Of a stretch of 64,000 bases of DNA, positions 52,206 through 60,795 are shown in pieces. Within the stretch, counting starts at the first letter, position 1. Each line of letters starts with the position of its first letter. The position numbers and the translations under genes were made by a program. Under the pieces are notes generated by a model. It made no database searches, was not told the origin of the DNA, and worked only from the letters and a program-made list of their open reading frames with translations. The stretch is from Rhizobiaceae bacterium (lineage in GTDB: Bacteria; Pseudomonadota; Alphaproteobacteria; Rhizobiales; Rhizobiaceae), in assembly GCA_017640615.1 (NCBI GenBank), contig JAEPQK010000007.1:1-64000 (forward strand). Reading direction: 5' to 3'.

Positions 52206-55200
52206 TCACAGGTCGACCGTCACGACGCCGTCTTTCTCGGCCGCGCGGCTCTGGCACAGGATAATTGCGTCGCGTCGCTGCGCCTTCGAAAGAACGAAGT
52301 CGCGGTGTTCGACCTCACCCTCCACGAGCCCGCATTTGCAAACACCGCATATACCGTCGGAGCATTTGATATCGATGTTGATGCCGTTTTCGGCCAAGAC
52401 GTCGGTCGCGGATTTGTCAGCGGGCACGAGAAGCTCCCGCCCGCTGCGCGCCAGCCGCAAGGTAAAGTCGTGGTTCACATAGTCGGGCAGGTCCGGAACC
52501 GAGAAATATTCCAGATGGCGTGCTTCCTCCGGGAATCCGGCCTGCTCCGCGGCTGACATCACCGCATCCATGTAGCGGTCCGGCCCGCAGGTGTAGACAT
52601 GCTGGCCTTCGCGATAACCACCCAGAATTTTCGTAAGGTCGGCGCGCGACCCTTCGTCCGACACGTGGAGCCTCACCCGGTCTTTCCAGGGTACGGCCTC
52701 GAGGTCATTGAGATAACCGGCCGCCTGGCGAGATGGCACCGAATAGTGCAGTTCGAAATCGCCGCCGATTTCATGCAGCCGATGCGCCATCGCGATCATC
52801 GGCGTGATGCCGATGCCGCCGCCCATCAGGAATGAACGTTGCGCGCCCTCGTCCAGCGGAAAATGGTTGATCGGCCGCGAGATGAAGACCTTCCGTCCTT
52901 CGCTGAAGATGCGGTGCATCAGCCTGGACCCGCCCCGCCCGTCATCCTCGCGCAGTACACCGATCTGGTAGACCGAGCGGTCGGCTGGATTGCCGGACAT
53001 CGAATATTGGCGCAGGAACTCCGGCGCCACGACCACGTCGAGATGTGCTCCGGCCTCCCATTCGGGCAGTTCGCCGCCGTCGATCGCCCGCAGCTCGAAC
53101 TTGGTCACGTCGGCGCACATCTTTTCGGCTTTCGAAACCACGACCCGCAGAACCGGGCTTTCGCCTGCCGCCGTGTAGCGGTGGACCATGCTGTCGTCGC
53201 CGCGCTTCAGGCGCTCGCGATACTCCTCCGCGGTCACCATCGCCTGATAGGCTTCGATGCCTGCCTCGCGATCCATCGGGAACGGATAAGGATATGGGTG
53301 CGGCGCGAGATTGGCCGGGTAAACGGCCAGCGTCTGGTCCTCATATTTGAGGTCGAGGTCACGCTGCAGGTCGCGCGCGTTCACCTCCTTGTCCGTCGGG
53401 TGATAAGCGCCATCCGCGCCGAGCTCGATGTCCCACCACCATTTCTTGACAGGATTCAACCCGCCATTGCCAACCATATCGTCCAGCCGCGCGAGCGCGG
53501 GCGCGGCGGCCGGCACCTTCATCGCGGCCCAGCGGAACGGCTTTTCGCTGAACAGGCCTTCGAGGTTCCAGGGACAGGTCTTCATGCAGCGCCCGCACAT
53601 CGCGCCGCCCGGCGTGGTGATGCGGTAGGTCGCGCATTTCTGACTGTCGGATTTCCAGATCTCGTAGCCGTTGAACATCAGCTTCGGTCCGGCCGTGATC
53701 GCGCCCGACGGGCACTCGCGGGCGCATTTGTTGCAGGCCTCGCAAAACGCCTGCAAGCCGAAATCGATGGGGCGGTCATGCTCCATCGGCATGTCCGTTG
53801 TCACCACGCCGGATTTGAGGCGCGGCCCGAGAAACGGGTTCAGGATGACCTCGCCGATGCGGCTCACCTCGCCGAGCCCCGACAGCAGCAGCAGCGGCGG
53901 CTGCAGCACTTCGCCGTCGAGCACAGTGTGCGCCTTCGCCTTGTAGCCGAGATTGCGTATCTGCTTGGCGATCACACCGCCGAGCAGCGAAAACCGCAAA
54001 TAGGCGCGCATGGATTGGGCGACCGAAATCCAGTCGTCGCCCGAAGCGCCTTCCATCGTCTCGTAACCCTGATCGATGATCATGCTGATCGCCTGATCAT
54101 GCGGCGGCTCAATCGGCGCGCCGGTAGCATCGTGGCTGTACCAGGTCCAATCCGGACAGCGCGAAATGCCTACAGCGTCGACGCCAAGAAAATAGGATGC
54201 CGCCTTGATTGCATCGGCATTTTCGCGCGCGTCATCCGGCTTGGGGCCGGCCTCGGAAGCGCCATCCTGCAAAAGCACAAATGCGCCGAGGGCCCGACGC
54301 TGGGCCATCGAGGGGGCAGCCTTGCGGGCATAGTGGCCGCCCTTCGCACCCTCCTGCACCGCCGGCCCCATGTCGCCGAACTGCGCCCGCGCGAACATGT
54401 CGGTGCGTTTGGGCACACGCGCTACGCGCGCCTCGTCGATATAGGTCGTCGGGTTCTCTACCCGTTTCAGAGTTTCGAACGGGTGCGGGCCCATGCGAAA
54501 CTCGCGCTTCGCGAATGGGTCGCGGTTGAGCGCGTTTTTGCGGAACCCCGCGCCCAGCCACCAGGCCGGTCCCTCGGTGCGGAACCAAGGCTGCTCGGCG
54601 CGCGAGAGCAAGGGACGGTCCGGTGATAACTCGAGATCGGTCGTGACCACCGCAACGCCGAACCGGCTGCCGAGATAAGGCACCCAAAGCGCATCCCCAT
54701 CGACGGCTGCGAGCCCCGCCGCCACGGTCGCTACATTCAGGTCGATATCGCTCGAAGACGCGGAATGCGCCACCGCATCCCAGCCGAGCAACCTTATGTA
54801 GTTGGCGATTACGATCGCGGTCTCGGTCGCGCGCATGCACGCGGCATGTTGCGCGGTGTTTTTCAGCCAGCCGGTACCTTTTTCCCCGGCACGCGGATCG
54901 CGCGGCATTTCGTAGAGAAATACGAGGCAATGGGTGTGGCCAGCGATCGAGGAAGGCGGCGCCTCCATCGATTCCTTCAGATCGGCCATGATCATGTCGA
55001 TGCCGGAAGCCAGCGTCTTGGTCTGGCGAGTACGCAACTCCTCGGCGAGCCGGTCTATGCCGGGATTGCGCACCGGCTCGCTCAGACGCGCGGCATCGGG
55101 CAGCAGCCCGGCACCCACCATCGCCGCATCGCTGAAATAGGCGAAGGACTTCAGATGCTGTGCCCGCTCGGCCGGATCGTCGGGAATGGTTGACCGTTTC

Positions 55201-55415
55201 GGGCTCGTGATCCCGTCGCGGATCGCATCCATCATTGCCTGATATTCGTCCATGGCGTTGACGAGCGACAGCGGGTCCTCCGGCCGCAGGAACGACAACG
55301 GCTTGAATTTTGGCACTGCCGAATAGTCCGGCGTGCCGCCGCGCTCGAGACGCTCGAGCGGGTATGGACCGAGATGAACCGGCCTGTTCTTGTCGGAGAA
55401 AAAACGGATGTTCAT
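52206..55415 (-). CDS. rdhA: Self-sufficient catabolic reductive dehalogenase, fused to an FMN/[2Fe-2S] reductase
   Basis: A 1069-residue fusion. Residues about 1-700 are a reductive dehalogenase: a cobalamin-binding core followed by two 4Fe-4S clusters, C558-C561-C564-C568 (CEACNKCARECP) and C594-C607-C610-C614. Y426, K484 and R548 are candidate counterparts of the active-site residues reported for NpRdhA; the Lys-Arg spacing matches my recollection. Residues about 750-960 are a ferredoxin-reductase-like domain (flavin motif RQYSMSG; GGGIGITPM and CGPDRYM for NAD(P)H). Residues about 980-1069 are a plant-type [2Fe-2S] ferredoxin (C1018, C1023, C1026, C1054). There is no Tat signal, so it is cytoplasmic. 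The closest known architecture is BhbA, which removes bromine from hydroxybenzoates. Cobalamin must be made or imported elsewhere. The operon's TRAP genes likely import the halogenated acid. Confidence 0.9.
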   Translation of the reverse strand: MNIRFFSDKNRPVHLGPYPLERLERGGTPDYSAVPKFKPLSFLRPEDPLSLVNAMDEYQAMMDAIRDGITSPKRSTIPDDPAERAQHLKSFAYFSDAAMVGAGLLPDAARLSEPVRNPGIDRLAEELRTRQTKTLASGIDMIMADLKESMEAPPSSIAGHTHCLVFLYEMPRDPRAGEKGTGWLKNTAQHAACMRATETAIVIANYIRLLGWDAVAHSASSSDIDLNVATVAAGLAAVDGDALWVPYLGSRFGVAVVTTDLELSPDRPLLSRAEQPWFRTEGPAWWLGAGFRKNALNRDPFAKREFRMGPHPFETLKRVENPTTYIDEARVARVPKRTDMFARAQFGDMGPAVQEGAKGGHYARKAAPSMAQRRALGAFVLLQDGASEAGPKPDDARENADAIKAASYFLGVDAVGISRCPDWTWYSHDATGAPIEPPHDQAISMIIDQGYETMEGASGDDWISVAQSMRAYLRFSLLGGVIAKQIRNLGYKAKAHTVLDGEVLQPPLLLLSGLGEVSRIGEVILNPFLGPRLKSGVVTTDMPMEHDRPIDFGLQAFCEACNKCARECPSGAITAGPKLMFNGYEIWKSDSQKCATYRITTPGGAMCGRCMKTCPWNLEGLFSEKPFRWAAMKVPAAAPALARLDDMVGNGGLNPVKKWWWDIELGADGAYHPTDKEVNARDLQRDLDLKYEDQTLAVYPANLAPHPYPYPFPMDREAGIEAYQAMVTAEEYRERLKRGDDSMVHRYTAAGESPVLRVVVSKAEKMCADVTKFELRAIDGGELPEWEAGAHLDVVVAPEFLRQYSMSGNPADRSVYQIGVLREDDGRGGSRLMHRIFSEGRKVFISRPINHFPLDEGAQRSFLMGGGIGITPMIAMAHRLHEIGGDFELHYSVPSRQAAGYLNDLEAVPWKDRVRLHVSDEGSRADLTKILGGYREGQHVYTCGPDRYMDAVMSAAEQAGFPEEARHLEYFSVPDLPDYVNHDFTLRLARSGRELLVPADKSATDVLAENGINIDIKCSDGICGVCKCGLVEGEVEHRDFVLSKAQRRDAIILCQSRAAEKDGVVTVDL

Positions 55416-55426
55416 TTCAGTTCATG

Positions 55427-55433
55427 CTCCTTA
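55427..55433 (-). promoter_or_regulatory. Ribosome binding site of rdhA overlapping the dctM stop codon
   Basis: On the minus strand TAAGGAG contains the dctM stop TAA and the AAGGAG site, 11 bases before the rdhA ATG. An ATG-AAC-TGA mini-frame lies between the two. This implies translational coupling of rdhA to dctM. Confidence 0.6.
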
Positions 55434-56735
55434 GCCGAACATCGTATCGGGCAGCAGGAGCGCGATATCCGGCACCATCAGCACGAGAATTACAGCCAGC
55501 AGCATCGCGAACCAGAACGGCCAGATGCCACGGAAAATCGTATTGAGCGGCACGCCATCGGCGATGCCCTTCACGACAAATACGTTGATGCCCACAGGCG
55601 GTGAGATCAGCCCCATTTCGAGCGCGATGACCATGAGCACGCCGAACCAGATCAGGTCCACGCCGGTCGCCTGCAGGATCGGCTGCACAAGCGGTACGGT
55701 CAGAACCAGAATGGCGAAACCGTCGAGGAACATGCCGAGCACGATGAACAGCAATAGAATTGCGATCACGACCTGCGTTCCCGTGAGCCCCAAATCGGCC
55801 ACCCACCCCGTCAGCGCCGTGGTGACGCCGGTGAAACCGATGAAGGTCTTGAACACGAAAGCGCCGAAGAGGATGAGGAACACCGTGCCGGTGGACGACA
55901 GGGTGCTCGCAGCCACCTCCTTCACGTTCGGCCAGGTCAATGCCCGCCGCAGGATCGTGACCAAAAGCGCCAACAAAGCCCCTATGCCCGCCGCCTCGAT
56001 TGCGGAGAACACCCCGGCATAAATGCCGCCGATGGTGAGCACGATAATGCCGATGATCCAGCCTGCCCGGGCCAGCGCCCGCCAGCGCGCGGCGAGCGCC
56101 ACCTTGTCGGCGCCCTGCGGCGCTTTTTCCGGGTTGCGCAGAACCGTCAGCCAGATCGCGACGATAAACAGGAAAGTCAGCAGAAGCCCCGGCAAAACGC
56201 CTGCCATGAAGAGCCTGCCGATCGATTCCTCGGTCAGGATCGCATAGACGACAAAGCCTGCCGATGGCGGGATCAGAATACCCAGCGTACCGCCGGCAGC
56301 GATCGCGCCGGTCGCCAAGCCGTTGTCGTAGCGATACCGCTGCATTTCCGGCAGGCTCACGCGGCCCATGGTCAGCGCCGCGGCGAGCGACGAGCCGGAC
56401 AACGCGGAGAACCCGGCGCAGCCCACGATAGTGGCAGATGCCAGACCCCCTTTAAGGTGCCCGAACCAGGCATGCGCTGCCGAATAGAGATCGCGGCTCA
56501 TGCCCGAGACACCGGCGAGGTTTCCCATGAGAATGAACAGCGGCAGGATGGTCAGCGAATAGTTCGCCGCCTCTCCGAAAATCTCGGTCGCGATGACCGG
56601 GAGAGCGGCCGGCGGGCGGATCATCCAGATACCGCCGGCGCCAACCGCCATCATCGCCAGGCCGACCGGCACGCGAATGAAGAGCAGGAAGAACAGCGCG
56701 CCGAACCCCACCAAAGCAAGCGTCGATCCAGCCAT
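55431..56735 (-). CDS. TRAP transporter large permease (DctM)
   Basis: A 434-residue membrane protein with 12 predicted membrane segments and DctM motifs (GLATGAIAAGGTLGILIPPSAGFVVYAI and LGMFLDGFAILVLTVPLVQPIL). Unlike the DctM at 26585 it is intact. It starts one base inside the dctQ stop (TAATG) and its stop overlaps the rdhA ribosome site, so it belongs to the dctP-dctQ-dctM-rdhA operon. Confidence 0.92.
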   Translation of the reverse strand: MAGSTLALVGFGALFFLLFIRVPVGLAMMAVGAGGIWMIRPPAALPVIATEIFGEAANYSLTILPLFILMGNLAGVSGMSRDLYSAAHAWFGHLKGGLASATIVGCAGFSALSGSSLAAALTMGRVSLPEMQRYRYDNGLATGAIAAGGTLGILIPPSAGFVVYAILTEESIGRLFMAGVLPGLLLTFLFIVAIWLTVLRNPEKAPQGADKVALAARWRALARAGWIIGIIVLTIGGIYAGVFSAIEAAGIGALLALLVTILRRALTWPNVKEVAASTLSSTGTVFLILFGAFVFKTFIGFTGVTTALTGWVADLGLTGTQVVIAILLLFIVLGMFLDGFAILVLTVPLVQPILQATGVDLIWFGVLMVIALEMGLISPPVGINVFVVKGIADGVPLNTIFRGIWPFWFAMLLAVILVLMVPDIALLLPDTMFG

Positions 56736-57265
56736 TATTCGGCTACCTCGTTCGGGTCTTCACCCGCCCAATGTGCGAGGCCGATCATAAGATGCATGAG
56801 TGTTACCGCCGCATAGATGCCGAGGCCTACGCCCAGGGCGTAGAAAAACGGCTTGTGCAATATTCCGAGATTCGAGGTCATTGCCCCGCATGCAATGCCG
56901 CATGCGCCTTTCTGGAAGAGCGCATAGGTGGCAAGCGCAAGTATGACGAATGACACCAGACGCGCGGCGATGTCGGTGATGCGCGTCAGCCCGCGTCCGC
57001 CAGCCCAGCCGATCACGTTGACGCTGACATGGGCGCCGCGCCGCGACCCCCAGGCGATAGCGCCTGCCACGGTCACGGTCAAAGCCATGGTTGCAACGTC
57101 CTCGATCCCGAAGATCGGGTCCCTGAGCACATAGCGCCAGAAGACCCCGATCACGGTGACGGCGGCGAGCACGGCGAGCGCCAGCGAACCGGCGACAGCA
57201 CTCGCCACCGCCAAAGCATCGAGGATGCGTTCCAACCGCCGCAGAAGCAGCGGCGTTTCGATCAT
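56735..57265 (-). CDS. TRAP transporter small permease (DctQ)
   Basis: A 176-residue protein with four predicted membrane segments and the DctQ patterns GVFWRYVLRDPIFGIEDVATMALTV and SRRGAHVSVNVIG. I start it at the ATG at 57265, which overlaps the dctP stop as ATGA; the longer open frame to 57337 overlaps dctP. It is the partner of the large permease. Confidence 0.9.
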   Translation of the reverse strand: MIETPLLLRRLERILDALAVASAVAGSLALAVLAAVTVIGVFWRYVLRDPIFGIEDVATMALTVTVAGAIAWGSRRGAHVSVNVIGWAGGRGLTRITDIAARLVSFVILALATYALFQKGACGIACGAMTSNLGILHKPFFYALGVGLGIYAAVTLMHLMIGLAHWAGEDPNEVAE

Positions 57266-58257
57266 CCGTCGGTACCCTGCATGAGCGACATCACCTGCGC
57301 CCCGGTAAGACCCTGCCCCACTTCGGAAGCCAGCCACTCATCCATTGCCGGCTGAATGGCAGCGTCCCAGCGGGCGCGCTCCTCGGCGTCGAGCTCGATG
57401 ATCTCGACCCCGGCAGCGGCCGAAACGTCGATCCCCTTCTGGCCGATTGCGCGGTACATTTTCGCCCCTTCCATGGAGAGCCACTTGCCGGAAGCCTCGT
57501 CGACCCAGGCCTTTTCCTGATCCGACATGCCGTCGTAAAGCGCGCGGTTCATCAGGAGTACGAAGGCAGAGCCGGCACCTGGCACATTGGTGGTGATATA
57601 ATTGGCAGGCTCGCTCAGCTTGAACGACAGTGCCGCCGATGGGTCGATCGACACGACATCGACAACGCCGTTGCTCAGATTCTGATTGATCACGCTCACG
57701 GGCTGGCTAACGGCCGATGCTCCAAGCGCCTCGGTGAAAGGAATATCTTGCGCTGAGGTGACGCGCACGACGAGGCCTTTGATGTCCTCAAGCGTCCGGA
57801 TCGGCTTGTCCTTGGTGAAAAGCACCTGAGGTTCATTCGCCCAAAGCGCGAGGATTTTCGCGTCGAACTCTTTCTCGATCGGCTCGATCGCACGCCACAT
57901 GGCTTCCGTGCATTCAACCGCGTCGGCGCACATGCCAGGCGTGGTGACCGAGGTGGTGATCGGGAACAGCTGCGCGGTGTAGCCCGGCAGATGGAAGGCT
58001 ATGTCGGCCACGCCATCAAGCAGGATCGAATATTGCTTCGGCGGCGAAGAATTCAGCGCCCCGCCCGGAAACATGCTGACCGTCAGTTCGCCGCCCGACA
58101 CTTCGGCCAGCTTTTCGGCGAAGGGCGTGAAGACGGCCTTGTTCATCGGGTGTGTCGGCCCCATGAAATATGCCAGCGCAAGGTCGCGGGCCTGCGCCGC
58201 TGCTGCCGTCATCGCTACGGATGCGGCAAGCGCAATTGTCGCTATCAGTTTTTTCAT
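57262..58257 (-). CDS. TRAP transporter substrate-binding protein (DctP family)
   Basis: A 331-residue receptor with a Sec signal peptide of about 22 residues (ending AQA-RDL). It has the DctP central pattern, including the carboxylate-binding Arg in IKGLVVRVTSAQD near residue 168 and SNGVVDVVSIDPS. The start has GGAGG five bases upstream. It heads the operon that ends with rdhA and should bind the organic acid that the dehalogenase acts on. In Comamonas a TRAP system accompanies bhbA in the same way. Confidence 0.9.
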   Translation of the reverse strand: MKKLIATIALAASVAMTAAAAQARDLALAYFMGPTHPMNKAVFTPFAEKLAEVSGGELTVSMFPGGALNSSPPKQYSILLDGVADIAFHLPGYTAQLFPITTSVTTPGMCADAVECTEAMWRAIEPIEKEFDAKILALWANEPQVLFTKDKPIRTLEDIKGLVVRVTSAQDIPFTEALGASAVSQPVSVINQNLSNGVVDVVSIDPSAALSFKLSEPANYITTNVPGAGSAFVLLMNRALYDGMSDQEKAWVDEASGKWLSMEGAKMYRAIGQKGIDVSAAAGVEIIELDAEERARWDAAIQPAMDEWLASEVGQGLTGAQVMSLMQGTDG

Positions 58258-58364
58258 TCATTCCTCCCAATGCCGGTTGGTCGAGGGCCCCAGCTTGTTG
58301 CGCCCGTGGTCTTTGCTCCCAGCAGGGCGAACCGGCAAGCAACGCCCCATTTGAGGAAGTCTGT

Positions 58365-58380
58365 CACAAAACGTATTCAT
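58365..58380. promoter_or_regulatory. Repeat/operator copy 1 in the dctP-GntR intergenic region
   Basis: CACAAAACGTATTCAT. It matches the copy at 58428-58443 at 15 of 16 positions, in the same orientation, 63 bases apart (six helical turns). Candidate GntR binding site controlling the dehalogenase operon. Confidence 0.55.
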
Positions 58381-58427
58381 ATTTAAAGTGAAAATAGCGA
58401 CAATGACCGAAATTCGATGTGCGATTG

Positions 58428-58443
58428 CACAAAACGTATCCAT
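58428..58443. promoter_or_regulatory. Repeat/operator copy 2 in the dctP-GntR intergenic region
   Basis: CACAAAACGTATCCAT, followed by CCATTTGAGG, which also recurs at 58347-58356 next to copy 1 but before it. It lies just upstream of the GntR ATG at 58458, a good position for autoregulation. Confidence 0.55.
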
Positions 58444-58457
58444 TTGAGGCCGATTCG

Positions 58458-59168
58458 ATGGCACTTAGAAGCGAAAATGTCCTCGCGATCGTACGCAACC
58501 AGATTATTCGCGGCGACCGTCAGCCAGGCGAGCGCATCACTGAGGCTGCAGTTGCGGCGGAACTTGGCGTTTCACGCACGCCCGCACGCACCGCGCTCGC
58601 CGCGCTCGCCGCGGAAGGGCTGATCGAAAAGCGCACCGGCCGCGGCTTCACAGTCGGCCACATCACCACGGCGGATGTCACCAAAGCGATCGAAGTGCGT
58701 GCTTCGCTCGAAAGCCTCGCCGCCGGACTTCTGGCGGATCGAGGGATGAGCGACGCCGTGGAGACGACGCTTCTGGGGGTGATCGACTCGACCCAAACGC
58801 TGCTCGACAGCGACGACCCCGACCCCGACCTTCTCGACAGCTACAGCGCCTGGAACAAGATCTTCCACGAAACGATCATGCAGAGCTGCGGCAACGAGCT
58901 TATTGGCTACGCCTTCGAGCGCATCGCAATGCTGCCGATGGCAGCGCTCGGAACGCTTGCCTTCGACCACTCCGATCTCAAACGCCAGCGCATGCGACTC
59001 ACCGTCGGCCACTCCCAGCATGTGATCCTGTTCGACGCCTTCAAACAGCGCGACCGGCTGCGTGCAGAAGCGGTGATGCGCGAACACTCGCTGGCGACGC
59101 TGAACTATTCCGACCTATTTGTCCGGGACCGTTATGGGCGCGATAAATCGAAGGCGCGAAGCGTGTGA
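58458..59168 (+). CDS. GntR family transcriptional regulator (FadR/FCD subfamily)
   Basis: A 236-residue regulator with the winged helix near residues 29-65 (ITEAAVAAELGVSRTPARTALAALAAEGLIEKRTGRGFTV) and an FCD effector domain. I chose the ATG at 58458 with GAGG about ten bases upstream; a GTG at 58419 would place the start inside the operator repeats. It is divergent from the dctP-dctQ-dctM-rdhA operon and is its probable regulator. Confidence 0.88.
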   Translation: MALRSENVLAIVRNQIIRGDRQPGERITEAAVAAELGVSRTPARTALAALAAEGLIEKRTGRGFTVGHITTADVTKAIEVRASLESLAAGLLADRGMSDAVETTLLGVIDSTQTLLDSDDPDPDLLDSYSAWNKIFHETIMQSCGNELIGYAFERIAMLPMAALGTLAFDHSDLKRQRMRLTVGHSQHVILFDAFKQRDRLRAEAVMREHSLATLNYSDLFVRDRYGRDKSKARSV

Positions 59169-59180
59169 CGCCTCGACTTC

Positions 59181-60680
59181 CTAAACGAGAAAGCCCGCCG
59201 GGCCGGTGATCGTGTGCGAGGCGGCAAACGCTTCGAGGCCCTCATAGCCCAGATTGCGGCCGATGCCGGAGTTCTTGAACCCGCCGAACGGGCCCCGGCT
59301 GTCCTGCGCCATCGGTCCATGACCGTTCAGGTAGGTGTAGCCTGCCTCCAGCTGCCGCGCGAGCTTCACCGCCCGGTCGGCATCCGGCGTCCAGACAGAC
59401 GAACAGAGCCCAAACTCACTGTCATTCGCTTTTGCGATCGCTTCGTCGTCGGTCGCGAATTTGAGGATCGGCAGGCAGGGGCCGAACTGCTCCTCACGCA
59501 CGACCGAGAGGGACGGGTCTGGATTGTAGATCAGCGCCGGCTTCTGGAAATAGCCGCCGCCCCGATATAAGTCCCCGTCCGGCACCTGGCCGAGTTCCTT
59601 CACGTCGGCGCCCTTGCCGCGCGCCTCGGCCAGCATGTCGGTCACGACCTTGAGCTGCTGGACGTTGTTGACCGGCCCCATCGTCGTTTCCGGGATCAGA
59701 CCGTCGCCGACGACCGCGCGCTCGCAGGCTGCGGTCAGGCCGTCGACCACTTCATCATAGCGGCTTTCGTGGACGTAAAGGCGCTTCAGCGCCATGCAAA
59801 TCTGGCCCGAGGACGCGAACGCGCCCCAGTACATTTTCTCAAACACCTCGTCGTTCAATTCGGCATCGTCGAGCACAAGTGCGGCGTCGTTGCCGCCAAG
59901 CTCGAGCGTCACCGGGGTCAGATTGTCGGCGGCCAACTTCATGATATGCCTGCCGACCGGCACGGAACCGGTGAAATTCACCTTGCGGACCAGCGGGTGC
60001 CCAACCAGCGCATCGCCGATCTCGCTACTTAAGCCGGAGACAACGTTCAGCACGCCGGGCGGCAGCATTTTGGCGATGATCTGGAGTGTGAGAACCGGCG
60101 CCATGGCAGAATTTTGCGCCGGCTTAACCACCACCGTGTTGCCGGTGACAAGCGCCTGCGGCAGCTTCGCTCCAAGAATGGAAAGCGGCCAGTTCCACGG
60201 CACGATTAGCGCCGCCACGCCGCGCGGCTGGCGGGTGATAATGGTGTCGAATTGCGGCCCGGCGCCGGCCGGACCCATGACCTCATCCTTGGACATGCGC
60301 TCGCCGAACGCGGCCGCCAGCATGAAGCGATCGCCGAGGCGGCTCATTTCCAGCAGCGTTTCGCGCGCGATCTTGCCGTGCTCGCGGGTGAAGAGGCGCG
60401 AGCGGTATTTCACGTCGTCCTCATCGGCGGTCAGCGCCTTGGCGATCTCGCGCAGGCGGTCTGCCCGCTCCTCCCAGCCAAGCGCGGCCCATGCAGGAAA
60501 AGCGGCGTGCGCGGCGCGGACAGCCTCGTCCACGTCTTCGACACTGGCCGCCGCCGCATGACCGACCAGCTCCTTCGGGCGGGCCGGGTTATAGAGGTCG
60601 TAGGTCCTGCCGCCAGAAGCGGCACGCGCCTCGCCGTTGATGAAGATGTCGGTGGTGACGATCTGGTCCATATTGCTCAT
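59181..60680 (-). CDS. NAD(P)-dependent aldehyde dehydrogenase
   Basis: A 499-residue aldehyde dehydrogenase. Visible catalytic residues are the Cys in SSGQICMALKR (C295), the Glu in TLELGGND (E260) and the Asn in VPWNWPLS (N163). NAD(P) binding is shown by FTGSVPVGRHI. The length and motifs fit the classical ALDH superfamily. It ends 12 bases from the convergent GntR gene and follows the ketopantoate-reductase-like gene by 115 bases. The substrate is unknown. A second in-frame ATG at 60671 is an alternative start. Confidence 0.9.
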   Translation of the reverse strand: MSNMDQIVTTDIFINGEARAASGGRTYDLYNPARPKELVGHAAAASVEDVDEAVRAAHAAFPAWAALGWEERADRLREIAKALTADEDDVKYRSRLFTREHGKIARETLLEMSRLGDRFMLAAAFGERMSKDEVMGPAGAGPQFDTIITRQPRGVAALIVPWNWPLSILGAKLPQALVTGNTVVVKPAQNSAMAPVLTLQIIAKMLPPGVLNVVSGLSSEIGDALVGHPLVRKVNFTGSVPVGRHIMKLAADNLTPVTLELGGNDAALVLDDAELNDEVFEKMYWGAFASSGQICMALKRLYVHESRYDEVVDGLTAACERAVVGDGLIPETTMGPVNNVQQLKVVTDMLAEARGKGADVKELGQVPDGDLYRGGGYFQKPALIYNPDPSLSVVREEQFGPCLPILKFATDDEAIAKANDSEFGLCSSVWTPDADRAVKLARQLEAGYTYLNGHGPMAQDSRGPFGGFKNSGIGRNLGYEGLEAFAASHTITGPAGFLV

Positions 60681-60795
60681 GGCGTTCTCCTCCCGTCAGA
60701 ACTTATCCATGTTCTCCCGCTTTTCGAAAGTCACAGAACCGGATTGGAGATCGAGCCGGGGGCCAAGGCCGATAACGGAAGCGCGTTCGCGGATA

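Noticed and set aside
52839..54626. A 595-codon open frame on the plus strand opposite rdhA
   Set aside because: It is antisense to a gene with clear domains throughout; the frame stays open because of GC-rich codon use. Its translation has low-complexity Arg/Ala/His content and no recognisable motif.
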